A stretch of DNA of 13,965 nucleotides, taken from NCBI GenBank assembly GCA_043820045.1, contig JBDREF010000245.1:1-13965 (forward strand). The letters run 5' to 3'. Source of the DNA: JBDREF01 sp043820045. Its GTDB lineage: Bacteria; Planctomycetota; Phycisphaerae; Sedimentisphaerales; Anaerobacaceae. The notes under the pieces were generated by a model. It was not told the origin of the DNA. It ran no database searches and saw only the letters and a list, made by a program, of their open reading frames with translations. This document shows, piece by piece, positions 1-8,525 of this stretch. Position numbers and translations under genes: made by a program. The stretch's first letter is position 1. Each line of letters starts with the position of its first letter.

Positions 1-1605
1 AATATGACCGATATGCAGCCGCTTCGGCAGTTCTTCACGCTGCATTCGGACGAGCTGGCCTGGTCTCTGGCGATAGCGGTAATTGCCGCCGCGATGGCTT
101 ATCTTGTCGCGTTCGGGGCGTTGTCGCTGGAAAGAGCGGGCGGATACGGCACGTCAAAGCTCTATCGATTCCTATCTCTGATATTACGCACGAGCATATT
201 TCTCGTGATGTTTGTTCCCGCCTCGATTGTCGCCGCTTCTTTGCTCAGGATGTTAGCCGTCGGCAGTGTCCCGATGGCGCTTCGACAGAGCTGGTGTGTT
301 GTCTCGGCGGGGCAGGCTGCTCGATTCGCTGGGGTGGCTCTTGTTATGCTGCTCGTGACACGATACGCTCATGAGAAATGCCTGTCGGAAATGGCTTCGC
401 TGGACGGCGCCTCACACTTCAAGGCGTGGTGGTACGTACATCTGCCGCACACGTGGCCGGTCTTTGTCGGGACATTCATCCTGATCGTTATGTTCAGCAT
501 AACGGAATTGTCGGCCACTATGGTATTGCTGCCCGCGGGTTTGCCCAACTTCGCCCAGCGTCTGCTCAACCAGATGCACTACGCGCGGGACCAGCAGGTG
601 ATTGCCTCCTGCCTGGTTTTGATTGGCGTTTTTCTTGCTTTGAGCGCGGCGCTGGTGCTATTGCTGCGTGTAGCCCGGGTACGATGGATGATGGCGGCAA
701 TGGTTTTTGGAGTTTGCCTGGTTCATCTGGCCGGCTGTGACGGCAAGCCGTATCCGAGCGACGGGCCGGACGTCGTCGATGCTTTTGGCCGGACAGGGCG
801 AGGGCAGGGCGAATTCATTTATCCGAGGGCCATAGACATTGCCGGCGACGATTCCCTTTTCATTGTTGACAAGACCGGCAGAATCCAAAGGCTCAGCGCC
901 GAAGGGGACTTTCTTGATTGTTTCCAAATGCCTCTCATCGAGACGGGTAAGCCTACGGGACTGAGCGTCGGGCCGAACGGCAATCTCTACGTAGCCGATA
1001 CGCATTATCACCGTGTCGTTGTCTTTTCTCCGGAAGGAAAACTCCTCGACGAATTCGGCACGTTCGGGCAGGACAACGGCTGCTTCATTTATCCGACCGA
1101 TGTTGCCTTTTCACAGGACGGCAGAGTCTTCGTCGGTGAATACGGCGGCAACGACCGGATTAGCGTCTTTGACGAGCAGGGCGAATTTCTCTATTGCTTC
1201 GGCGCTGCCGGCAACGGACCGGGGCAGTTGGCCCGGCCTGCGGCTCTTTGTGTGGACAAATCCCGCGAGTGTCTCTACGTGGCCGACGCCTGCAATCATC
1301 GCATTGCGATTTATAAACTCGACGGCACGTTGCTCGGATACATCGGCTCGGCCGGTCGCGCGCCGGGACAGCTTCGTTATCCTTATGACTTGGCGCTGCT
1401 GCCGGATGGGACGCTCGTCGTTTGCGAATATGGAAACAACAGGCTACAATTATTCAGCGCCGAGGGTTGTAGTCTCGCCGTATATGGCGGCCCGGGCCGC
1501 CAGTTGGGGCAACTGGCTTATCCCTGGGGTGTAGCAGTCGATAGTCGCAGTCGCGTTTTCATTGTTGACGCCGGCAATAATCGGATTCAGGTGTGGCAGT
1601 TATGA
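1..1605 (+). CDS. ABC permease (second half, iron/thiamine type) fused to an NHL beta-propeller; 5' truncated
   Basis: The frame is open to the window edge. The ATG at position 4 gives 533 residues, but the protein probably begins upstream, because only the second half of a ThiP/FbpB-type permease is present. Numbering from that ATG, hydrophobic helices lie near 18-40, 62-85, 104-121, 152-176 and 199-222. Residues 129-148 match the EAA loop that contacts the ABC ATPase (E129, A131, G135, L147-P148). A sixth hydrophobic stretch, 229-244, ends in L-A-G-C (Cys245), like a lipoprotein signal. Residues 265-533 form six NHL blades with recurring prolines at 274, 317, 364, 412, 460 and 507 and motifs such as YVAD and NNRIQV. 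Such propellers usually bind ligands or proteins outside the cytoplasm. Joining a permease to a propeller is odd: it may be a true fusion, or two genes merged in frame with a second start near 688. The next gene overlaps the stop by four bases. Domain calls are firm; the fusion's meaning is not. Confidence 0.85.
   Translation, partial: NMTDMQPLRQFFTLHSDELAWSLAIAVIAAAMAYLVAFGALSLERAGGYGTSKLYRFLSLILRTSIFLVMFVPASIVAASLLRMLAVGSVPMALRQSWCVVSAGQAARFAGVALVMLLVTRYAHEKCLSEMASLDGASHFKAWWYVHLPHTWPVFVGTFILIVMFSITELSATMVLLPAGLPNFAQRLLNQMHYARDQQVIASCLVLIGVFLALSAALVLLLRVARVRWMMAAMVFGVCLVHLAGCDGKPYPSDGPDVVDAFGRTGRGQGEFIYPRAIDIAGDDSLFIVDKTGRIQRLSAEGDFLDCFQMPLIETGKPTGLSVGPNGNLYVADTHYHRVVVFSPEGKLLDEFGTFGQDNGCFIYPTDVAFSQDGRVFVGEYGGNDRISVFDEQGEFLYCFGAAGNGPGQLARPAALCVDKSRECLYVADACNHRIAIYKLDGTLLGYIGSAGRAPGQLRYPYDLALLPDGTLVVCEYGNNRLQLFSAEGCSLAVYGGPGRQLGQLAYPWGVAVDSRSRVFIVDAGNNRIQVWQL
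688..738 (+). other. Embedded lipoprotein-like signal with lipobox at the permease/NHL join
   Basis: Two ATG codons at 688 and 691 open a stretch reading MMAAMVFGVCLVHLAGC, whose last four residues fit a lipobox with Cys at 736-738. Three arginines lie just upstream in the same frame. This looks like the start of an NHL lipoprotein that now has a permease in front of it. No good Shine-Dalgarno is seen before 688, so independent initiation is uncertain. Confidence 0.5.
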
Positions 1606-4553
1606 CGTATGCGTATGGTTTCTATTTTGCCCAGCCCTGGTGGCTTGCAGGTTGCATCCTGCTTTTCGCCATTGTCTGGCTTGGTCTGCGCAGTCTGGCG
1701 GCCCTGGGGCCGGTTCGGCAGGTGTTCGCGATAATTCTGCGTTGCCTGATCGTGGCCATCCTGATTGCCCTGCTGGCTCGGCCCATGCTCACCAAAAAGA
1801 GCCAGCGCCTTACCGTGATTTCCGTAATTGATCGCAGCCAGTCGATTCCCATCGGGCTCCAACAGGCGAGCATGGATTATCTGGCCGCAGCCCTGGCCCA
1901 CAAGGTCCCACGCGACCAGTTGGCGGTTGTCGATGTCGCTGAGGCCGCCAGTATCTCCAAATTACCCTCCGGCGACGTCACCATCCGCCAGCGAAATACA
2001 ACTCTTAACGGCCAGCAGAGCAAATTAGCCGACGGCATACAAATGGCTATGGCCATCGCGCCGCCGGATACCGCCGTTCGAATACTGCTCGTCAGCGAGG
2101 GTAATGAAACCGCCGGGGACCTGAAAGAAGCCGCCCGGATTGCAGCGGCCAATGGAATTCCAATCGATGTACTGCCCCTGCGATACGAATATGACAACGA
2201 GGTCATCTTCAACCGCCTCGCTGCTCCCAGCGCGGCGCGGAGCGGCCAGACGGTTTCACTGCGGTTTGTCCTTAACAGCACAACGCAGACACGGGGCAAG
2301 CTGCTCTTGAACCTCAACGGCGAACCTGTAGATCTCGCCCCGGACTCACCCGATATCGCCGTGGCCGTGGATTTGGAGCCCGGCACCAACGTCAAGACTA
2401 TCTCGATGCCGGTCGGCACTCGCGGCATACATGAATTTGAGGCTGTGTTTATGCCCGATGTGCCCGGCCAGGACCGAATCGCCGAGAACAATCGCGCCAG
2501 CGCTATAACTTATGTCGCCGGGCCGGGTCATGTTCTGGTCGTTGACGCGGACGGTTCGACCGGCGCCGTTTTGGACAGGGCTTTGCGCAATTCCGACATC
2601 GATGTGCGCTACTGCACTACGGCTGATTTTCCGGACAATCTGTCCAGGCTGATGGATACCGACGCCGTCGTTCTGGTCAATACAGATTGCAGCAACTACA
2701 CTTTCCAGCAGCAGGAGATGCTCTGCCGTTATGTCACCGACCTCGGCGGTGGCCTGATTATGGTAGGCGGGGCTCAATCCTTCGGCGCCGGCGGTTGGAT
2801 AGGCTCGCCGGTGGCCGAAATTCTGCCCGTGGACTTAGACCCGCCGCAGAAAAAGCAACTGCCCAAAGGGGCGCTGGTCCTGATTATGCACGCCTGCGAG
2901 ATGCCGCAGGGCAATTACTGGGGCAAGATGGTTGCCATTGCCGCGACGAGGACTCTGAGCCGGCTCGATCTGATCGGCGTGTTGGCCTATGGCTGGCAGG
3001 GGGCGGGCGACTGGGTCTATCCTCTTTCTCCGGTGGGTGACAAGGAGGCGGTAGTCTCGGCCATCAAGCAGATGCAGATGGGCGACATGCCCAGCCTTCA
3101 CGCGCACTTGCAGGCCGCATACGATGCGCTCAGTGCCTGCGATGCGGCCCAAAAGCATGTGATAGTGATAAGTGACGGCGACCCTCAGGCACCCACCACG
3201 CAACTGCTCAATCAGTGCAAGCAGGCCGGCATTACGTGCACCGGCGTGGGTATTTTTCCTCACTCGCCCCAGGACGTGCAGAGCCTGCAGCGGGTGGCTC
3301 AACTCACCGGCGGGCGTTTTTACGATGTCAAAGACCCCCAGCAGTTGCCCCAGATATTCATCAAAGAGGCCCAGGTGATCCGGCGGGCTTTGATCATCGA
3401 GGAGACTTTCTCGCCTCAGATAACTTATTCTCTCAGTGAGATTGTGCAGGGCTTGCCCGCGGGGCTGCCGAACATCGACGGCTACGTGCTGACCGGACCG
3501 AAAGGCGGCTTGAACCAGGTTGTTCTCGCCAGCCGCCAGGACGACCCGATTCTGGCCACCTGTCAGTCCGGGCTTGGCCGATGCGTGGCGTTCACCAGCT
3601 CAATCGACAGCAGGTGGGCGTCGAACTGGCTGCAATGGGGCGATTTCGCAAAATTCTGGGAGCAGACGATTCGCTGGGCGGCCAAGCCGTCGCAGTCTCC
3701 GGATTGTGAAGTCTTCGCCGATGTTCAGGGCAACCAGGTCACCATCAACGTCGAGGCAATTGACGCCGAGGGCAAATTCACACAGTTTGCCAATATCGAG
3801 GGGCAGATAATAGCGCCGGATGTCTCATCCAATCCGCTCGAGCTTACACAGGTCGGACCCGGCCAGTACAACGGCAAATTTCAGGCGGCCGCATCGGGCA
3901 GTTACATCGTGAATCTGCGTTACAGAAATCTTGCAGATGACACCGAGACCCACTTCACACACACGACGGTGACAATTCCTTTTGCCCCCGAGTTTCGAGA
4001 CCTCTCCGACAACGCGCCTTTGCTCGCCGAGGTCAGTGATATCAGCGGCGGCCGGATTCTGGGCTCCGATCCAAATCAGGCCAACCTGTTCGATTACGCC
4101 GGGGTAAAGTTCCCCGAAACGGAAATGCCGTTGCTGCGGCCGTTGATGTTCGTCTGGCTGGTTTTGTTCCTGCTGGACGTAGCGGTGCGCAGAGTCGTTC
4201 TGGATGTCCGAGCGATTGCCCGGCGAGTTGCTTCTGTCGTTCGTCTGGGCAGGATCGAACGTAAGACCGACCAGACGCTTGAACGTCTGCGCCTGCGACG
4301 GCAGAAACTCAGGGACCAGCTCTCGGCCCGCAAAGCAGACGCGGTAGCTTCAAGGCGCTACGAGGCGAGCAAGCAGTACGAGGGCGATTTGCCGGTTGCC
4401 GAAGCGGCGCAACACAAACCGCCGCCGGAAGAGAAACCGCAGGAAGCTGCGCCGGCAAAGGCCGATGCACGCGAGGAGACGTCGCACATTCAAAGGCTGC
4501 TCAAAGCTAAACGCAAGGCTGCCGGTGACAAACAGAACGACAATGCGGAATAA
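1602..4553 (+). CDS. Large membrane protein with VWA, GATase-like and degenerate second VWA domains
   Basis: The start is taken at the ATG at 1602, whose ATGA overlaps the previous stop; an in-frame GTG at 1593 would add three residues. The product is 983 residues. Two helices near 14-33 and 40-60 lead into a VWA fold with a D-x-S-x-S metal site (DRSQS, 77-81), though the usual SDG strand end reads SEG (166-168). Residues about 309-405 resemble the class I glutamine-amidotransferase fold (LVVDADG, GGGLIMVGG) but lack a nucleophile cysteine. A second VWA-like region, about 423-595, has HACEM (430-434) where D-x-S-x-S is expected, yet keeps VISDGD (522-527). A beta-rich segment follows, then a helix near 842-858, a basic stretch, a probable coiled coil (about 877-922) and a Pro/Glu/Lys-rich tail. 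Basic residues flank the helices so that the central domains are predicted outside. Such proteins recur beside MoxR/DUF58 genes in Planctomycetota; the role is unknown, perhaps a scaffold or metal-dependent adhesion module. Confidence 0.85.
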   Translation: MTYAYGFYFAQPWWLAGCILLFAIVWLGLRSLAALGPVRQVFAIILRCLIVAILIALLARPMLTKKSQRLTVISVIDRSQSIPIGLQQASMDYLAAALAHKVPRDQLAVVDVAEAASISKLPSGDVTIRQRNTTLNGQQSKLADGIQMAMAIAPPDTAVRILLVSEGNETAGDLKEAARIAAANGIPIDVLPLRYEYDNEVIFNRLAAPSAARSGQTVSLRFVLNSTTQTRGKLLLNLNGEPVDLAPDSPDIAVAVDLEPGTNVKTISMPVGTRGIHEFEAVFMPDVPGQDRIAENNRASAITYVAGPGHVLVVDADGSTGAVLDRALRNSDIDVRYCTTADFPDNLSRLMDTDAVVLVNTDCSNYTFQQQEMLCRYVTDLGGGLIMVGGAQSFGAGGWIGSPVAEILPVDLDPPQKKQLPKGALVLIMHACEMPQGNYWGKMVAIAATRTLSRLDLIGVLAYGWQGAGDWVYPLSPVGDKEAVVSAIKQMQMGDMPSLHAHLQAAYDALSACDAAQKHVIVISDGDPQAPTTQLLNQCKQAGITCTGVGIFPHSPQDVQSLQRVAQLTGGRFYDVKDPQQLPQIFIKEAQVIRRALIIEETFSPQITYSLSEIVQGLPAGLPNIDGYVLTGPKGGLNQVVLASRQDDPILATCQSGLGRCVAFTSSIDSRWASNWLQWGDFAKFWEQTIRWAAKPSQSPDCEVFADVQGNQVTINVEAIDAEGKFTQFANIEGQIIAPDVSSNPLELTQVGPGQYNGKFQAAASGSYIVNLRYRNLADDTETHFTHTTVTIPFAPEFRDLSDNAPLLAEVSDISGGRILGSDPNQANLFDYAGVKFPETEMPLLRPLMFVWLVLFLLDVAVRRVVLDVRAIARRVASVVRLGRIERKTDQTLERLRLRRQKLRDQLSARKADAVASRRYEASKQYEGDLPVAEAAQHKPPPEEKPQEAAPAKADAREETSHIQRLLKAKRKAAGDKQNDNAE

Positions 4554-4569
4554 TGAAGAATAGATGCTT

Positions 4570-4574
4570 AGGAG
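4570..4574 (+). promoter_or_regulatory. Shine-Dalgarno of the MoxR gene
   Basis: AGGAG lies nine bases before the ATG at 4584, inside the 30-base gap after the previous stop. It is one of two clear AGGAG sites in the window and fixes the MoxR start. The gap holds no hairpin or promoter-like sequence that I can see. Confidence 0.8.
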
Positions 4575-4583
4575 ATAATTCAA

Positions 4584-5609
4584 ATGTCGAAAAAGGAAAA
4601 AGGTGTTGAAGAACAGTGCAGGGACTTCCGGCGGATGTTCGAGTCGCTGCGCTGCGAAATCGGCAAGGTTATTGTCGGATACGAGACAATCGTTGAGAAT
4701 GTGCTCATAAGCCTGTTTTGCGGCGGACACGTGTTGCTGGAGGGAGTCCCGGGGCTGGGCAAGACGCTGCTGGTGCGCACGCTAAGCGACGTCTTTTCGC
4801 TCGAATTTAGGCGCATCCAGTTCACCCCCGACCTGATGCCGGCGGACATAATCGGCACGAACATGGTCATGGAAGACGCGGCGACCGGCAGGCGGCAGTT
4901 CCAGTTTCAGGCCGGCCCCATCTTCGGACAGATAATCTTAGCCGACGAGGTCAACCGCGCCACTCCCAAGACCCAGTCGGCCATGCTCGAAGCTATGCAG
5001 GAGCATTCGGTCACCAGCGGCGGGCAGATTCGCAAACTGCCCGAGCCGTTCATGGTCCTTGCAACGCAGAACCCGATCGAACAGGAAGGCACCTATCCTT
5101 TGCCCGAGGCGCAGTTGGACAGATTCTTCTTCAAGTTGCTGGTGCCTTACAGCAACCGCGAGGAGTTGCGTACAATAATCGACCGGACTACTACGGGCGA
5201 GAATCCCCGTGCCCAGGCGATTATCGGCGCCGAGGAGATAATGCAGGCCCATGAGCTGGTCAGGCACGTGGTTATCGCCGAGCACGTGCAGGATTACGCA
5301 ATTCGCCTGGCGCTGGCCACGCACCCGCAGGGTGAGTTTGCGGCGGAAGTGACAAACCGTTTCGTCAGGTTCGGCTCCTCGCCGCGCGGCGTTCAGGCGC
5401 TGGTCCTGGCGGGCAAGGTCCGTGCGATGCTCGACGAGCGCTATCATGTGAGTTTCAGCGACATTGAAGCTTCGGTGCTGCCGGCCATGCGCCACCGCAT
5501 ATTGCTGAACTTCGAAGGGCAGGCCGAAGGAATACAAACCGACGAGGTGCTCGACAAAATCCTTCAGGGCACCCCCAAGACTCTGGAGCAGAAACTGGAT
5601 GTCCCCTAA
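4584..5609 (+). CDS. MoxR-family AAA+ ATPase
   Basis: The 341-residue length is typical for MoxR. These are cytoplasmic ATP-driven chaperones that load metal or cofactor into, or otherwise activate, VWA-domain partners. Motifs in order are Walker A GVPGLGKT (54-61), Walker B ILADE (118-122), sensor 1 Asn in ATQNPIEQEGTYPLPEAQLD (160-179; N163), an arginine at 180 (LDRF) in the arginine-finger position, and the sensor 2 arginine in GSSPRGVQAL (R268). All catalytic positions appear intact. The start is supported by AGGAG nine bases upstream. The stop overlaps the DUF58 start by 11 bases, the common moxR-DUF58 pairing, and VWA proteins lie on both sides; these are the likely clients (inference). 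Confidence 0.97.
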   Translation: MSKKEKGVEEQCRDFRRMFESLRCEIGKVIVGYETIVENVLISLFCGGHVLLEGVPGLGKTLLVRTLSDVFSLEFRRIQFTPDLMPADIIGTNMVMEDAATGRRQFQFQAGPIFGQIILADEVNRATPKTQSAMLEAMQEHSVTSGGQIRKLPEPFMVLATQNPIEQEGTYPLPEAQLDRFFFKLLVPYSNREELRTIIDRTTTGENPRAQAIIGAEEIMQAHELVRHVVIAEHVQDYAIRLALATHPQGEFAAEVTNRFVRFGSSPRGVQALVLAGKVRAMLDERYHVSFSDIEASVLPAMRHRILLNFEGQAEGIQTDEVLDKILQGTPKTLEQKLDVP

Positions 5610-6498
5610 GCCAAGACGATTGACCGATTTGCTTGACCCGGCCTTCATGAGCCGGCTGGATTCGCTCGACGTGATGAGCCGTAAGATCCTGCAGGGCAAG
5701 CTCCAGGGCGAGAGGCGTTCGAAGCGTCGCGGTCAGAGCGTCGAATTCGCCGATCATCGCCCATACGTAGAAGGCGACGATTTACGATTCGTCGATTGGA
5801 ACATTTACGGCCGGCTCGAACAATTGTTCCTGAAGCTCTTTCTCGAAGAGCAGGACCTGACGGTTCACGTAGTCGCTGATGCGAGCGGGTCGATGAGTCT
5901 CGGGGAGCCGTCGAAGGAGCTGTTCATCAAAAAACTCACGGCAGCCCTCGGCTACGTAAGCCTGGTTAATAATAATCGGGTGACTGTCAGCTTTTTCGCG
6001 GACGGACTGAAAGGCCAGCTCGCCAACATGCGCGGCCGCAGTTATCTACACCAGATGGCGGAATTCCTCCTGACTTCCGAGTGCGACGGGCTGTCCGATT
6101 TTGACAACTCGTGCCGACAAATAGCCGGCAGTCGCATCGGCTCGGGGGTGATGATTGTGTTGAGCGACTTCCTGTTCAAAGAGGGATACGATTCGGGCTT
6201 GCGCCGGCTGATAGGCAGGCAATACGATATGTATGTTATCCAGGTTCTCAGCGCACAGGAACTTTCGCCCGACCTTACCGGCGAGTTGAAATTGATTGAT
6301 ATCGAAGACGCCGACGCTGCCGAGATTACCGTCAGTGCCGCGCTGTCGAAATACTATAAGCGGAATCTTACTGCGTACTGTAACGAATTGAAAGACTTCT
6401 GCACACGCCGCGGCATCGTTTACGTGCTTGCGAATTCCGCCGATTCGGTGGAGTCACTGGTGCTGAACTACCTGCGGCGGATTCGGCTGCTTCGCTGA
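5599..6498 (+). CDS. DUF58 domain protein (VWA-like, MoxR partner)
   Basis: The product is 299 residues with no membrane helix, so it is the short soluble form of the DUF58 family. The signature segment at about 43-100 includes RRGQSVEFADHRPYVEGDDL, then R-x-x-D-W-N, and the D-x-S-x-S metal-site motif DASGS (94-98). The fold beyond is VWA-like, with VIVLSDFLF near residues 180-188. The start codon lies inside the end of the MoxR gene, 11 bases before its stop has finished; GGAG at 5585-5588 supports it, so translation is probably coupled. DUF58 proteins almost always neighbour MoxR and are thought to be its client or adaptor; the biochemical activity is not known. Confidence 0.95.
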   Translation: MSPKPRRLTDLLDPAFMSRLDSLDVMSRKILQGKLQGERRSKRRGQSVEFADHRPYVEGDDLRFVDWNIYGRLEQLFLKLFLEEQDLTVHVVADASGSMSLGEPSKELFIKKLTAALGYVSLVNNNRVTVSFFADGLKGQLANMRGRSYLHQMAEFLLTSECDGLSDFDNSCRQIAGSRIGSGVMIVLSDFLFKEGYDSGLRRLIGRQYDMYVIQVLSAQELSPDLTGELKLIDIEDADAAEITVSAALSKYYKRNLTAYCNELKDFCTRRGIVYVLANSADSVESLVLNYLRRIRLLR

Positions 6499-6519
6499 TG
6501 CGGCCGGACGAGAAGTTTT

Positions 6520-6524
6520 AGGAG
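6520..6524 (+). promoter_or_regulatory. Shine-Dalgarno of the BatA-like gene
   Basis: AGGAG lies nine bases before the ATG at 6534 in a 35-base gap after the DUF58 stop. It supports that start. No terminator hairpin is seen in the gap. Confidence 0.8.
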
Positions 6525-6533
6525 TTTGGACTT

Positions 6534-8525
6534 ATGGAATGGCTGACGCCTTTGACAGCACTTTACGCCGCTGCGGTTTCCGTGCCGCTTCTGCTGCTGC
6601 TCTATTTCCTCAAGCTCAAACGCCGCGAGCAGATTGTCTCCAGCACCCTGCTGTGGAAACGAGCCGTTCAGGACTTGCAGGTGAACGCTCCGTTCCAGAA
6701 GCTGAGGCGAAACATCCTGCTGTTGCTGCAATTGCTGATTCTGCTGGCTATTCTGCTCGCTCTTGCCGGGCCCATCCTTTCGCTGGTGGCCGGCTCGGCC
6801 CGTAGATACGTCATATTGATTGATCGCTCCGCCAGCATGAATGCGACCGATGTGGAGCCGACGCGTCTGCAAATCGCCAAAGAGCAGGCGAAGGTCTTCG
6901 TCGAATCGCTGCGCGGCAAAGCATTCTTCTCATTGAGGGACGAGTCCGACCAGACAATGGTCATCACCTTCGGCCGCAGCGCCAAGGTAATGTGCAACTT
7001 CACATCGGACAAACAGCAACTGATTCGTGCTATAGAGGCCATAACGCCGAGCGACGATGTCTCCTGCCTGGCTGAAGCGATTGTGGTCGCCCGGGCCTTC
7101 GCCCAGTCGCCCGGCGTCGAGGCCGACTACCTCAGCGCCGAGGACCCGGCCCAGCTTATGTTGTTCAGCGATGGGCGGATCAGCGATATGGACCAGATTG
7201 TAGTCAGTTCCGATGAGTTGGTCTTTCACTGTATCGGCCAATCCGGCTCCAACGTGGCCGTGACCGCAATGCAGGCGAAGAGGTCGTATGAGAAGCCCGA
7301 AGAGATCAACGTTTTCGCCACGTTAGCCAATTACGGCCAGGAGGCTGTGACCTCCGACGTGCAACTGAGCATAAACGGCAATGTGCACGCGGTCAGGTCG
7401 GTGACCGTTCCGCCTCGAAGGTCCGATGGTGAATCTGGTGTCGTCCGGCCCGGCAGAGTGGCTGTCGATTTCTCCCTGTCATACAGCGAAGGGGGCCTGC
7501 TTGAAGTAAGACATATAGGCGGCGCCGGCGCATCGGCGCCAGTGCCCGATTGCCTGAGTTGTGATGATGCCGCATGGGCTGTTCTTGCACCTCCCAAAAG
7601 GCTCTCCGTGCTGCTTGTCACCAGCGGCAACACGGTGCTGGAATCGGCGTTGCAGGCCTGTCCGCTTGCTCGGTTCGAAGTCTGTGCGCCGGCACAATTC
7701 GATGCGATGGATCCGTGGGTCCTGAGCGCCGAGCAGCCCTACGACCTGATCGTTCTCGACGGTCACGTTCCGCCGCATCTGCCCAAGTGCCGTTACCTTG
7801 TTTTCGGCCGCCCGCCGGACGGCATCGATGTCTCGGTCGCCCAGCAACTCGAAAACCAGGTCATAGTGGACTGGAGAACGAAGCACCCTGTGCTGCAATA
7901 CGTCAATCTGACGAACCTTTTTGCCGCCAAGTGTCAGAAGATGATTTTGCCTCGGGATGCGGATGTTATCGCCGAGTTCAACGAGACGCCGGCTCTGGCT
8001 CTGGTGAGGCGAAACGGCAGCGTCTTTCTGCTCGCCGGGTTTGATGTCCTCCAAACCAACTGGCCGTTCGAGCCGGGCTTTGTCCTGTTTTGCTACAACG
8101 CCGCTAATTTCCTCGGAATGCAGCTCGGGCAGAGCCAGGAGACTAATCTGCAGGTCGGCCAGCCTGTTGTGGTCGAGGGTCTGCAGGGCGAAATCACGGC
8201 AAAAATCGAAGGGCCGGATTTATCAGGCGTCGAGGTCAAGTCGAGTCCTGCCGGCTCTATTCGTTTCCCTGGTACCGACCGGGTCGGCCCGTACAGCTTG
8301 AGTATCCCGGGCCAGCCTGTGAGGCTTTTTGCCGTCAACTTGCTTGATTTGCATGAAAGCAATGTCGAGCCGCAGCGCGAGATAATTCTCTCGGGCCAGG
8401 CGGTGCAGGCTCAGGAGCGCGTCCTGAGCCGGTCTAACCTGCCGCTGTGGCCGTTTCTTGTCGGCCTGGCCTTGCTGCTTGTATGTTTGGAGTGGATAGT
8501 CTATAATCTGAAGGTTCGAATATGA
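6534..8525 (+). CDS. BatA-like VWA membrane protein
   Basis: The product is 663 residues. The N-terminus matches the aerotolerance BatA-type membrane domain: a helix at about 8-26, a basic loop LKLKRRE, then SSTLLWKRAVQDL and a second helix at about 60-84. A VWA domain follows, with the complete metal-site set DRSAS (97-101), T171 in ITPSDD, and FSDG (211-214). The middle is beta-rich, about 240-340, with a further alpha/beta part from about 350 (LLVTSGNTVLESAL, LIVLDGHVP) that looks like a GATase-type fold. A C-terminal helix lies at about 639-657, ending in KVRI. Basic loops place the VWA domain outside the membrane (inference). The protein is much longer than Bacteroides BatA, as is common in planctomycetes. 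Its role may be a MoxR-served envelope protein; classic Bat function in oxygen tolerance is not demonstrated generally. Confidence 0.92.
   Translation: MEWLTPLTALYAAAVSVPLLLLLYFLKLKRREQIVSSTLLWKRAVQDLQVNAPFQKLRRNILLLLQLLILLAILLALAGPILSLVAGSARRYVILIDRSASMNATDVEPTRLQIAKEQAKVFVESLRGKAFFSLRDESDQTMVITFGRSAKVMCNFTSDKQQLIRAIEAITPSDDVSCLAEAIVVARAFAQSPGVEADYLSAEDPAQLMLFSDGRISDMDQIVVSSDELVFHCIGQSGSNVAVTAMQAKRSYEKPEEINVFATLANYGQEAVTSDVQLSINGNVHAVRSVTVPPRRSDGESGVVRPGRVAVDFSLSYSEGGLLEVRHIGGAGASAPVPDCLSCDDAAWAVLAPPKRLSVLLVTSGNTVLESALQACPLARFEVCAPAQFDAMDPWVLSAEQPYDLIVLDGHVPPHLPKCRYLVFGRPPDGIDVSVAQQLENQVIVDWRTKHPVLQYVNLTNLFAAKCQKMILPRDADVIAEFNETPALALVRRNGSVFLLAGFDVLQTNWPFEPGFVLFCYNAANFLGMQLGQSQETNLQVGQPVVVEGLQGEITAKIEGPDLSGVEVKSSPAGSIRFPGTDRVGPYSLSIPGQPVRLFAVNLLDLHESNVEPQREIILSGQAVQAQERVLSRSNLPLWPFLVGLALLLVCLEWIVYNLKVRI

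Noticed and set aside
1593..1601. GTG at 1593 as the start of the large VWA/GATase-like protein
   Set aside because: The ATG at 1602 gives the four-base ATGA overlap seen elsewhere in the operon, and the three extra residues add nothing recognisable.
4938..5699. 253-codon open frame on the minus strand opposite MoxR
   Set aside because: It lies entirely antisense to the MoxR and DUF58 genes, has no recognisable motif and no ribosome site in keeping with the operon.
7521..7540. GC-rich near-palindrome with two GGCGCC sites
   Set aside because: It falls within the BatA-like gene and encodes a Gly/Ala-rich linker. Local codon composition explains it, and there is no long stem.
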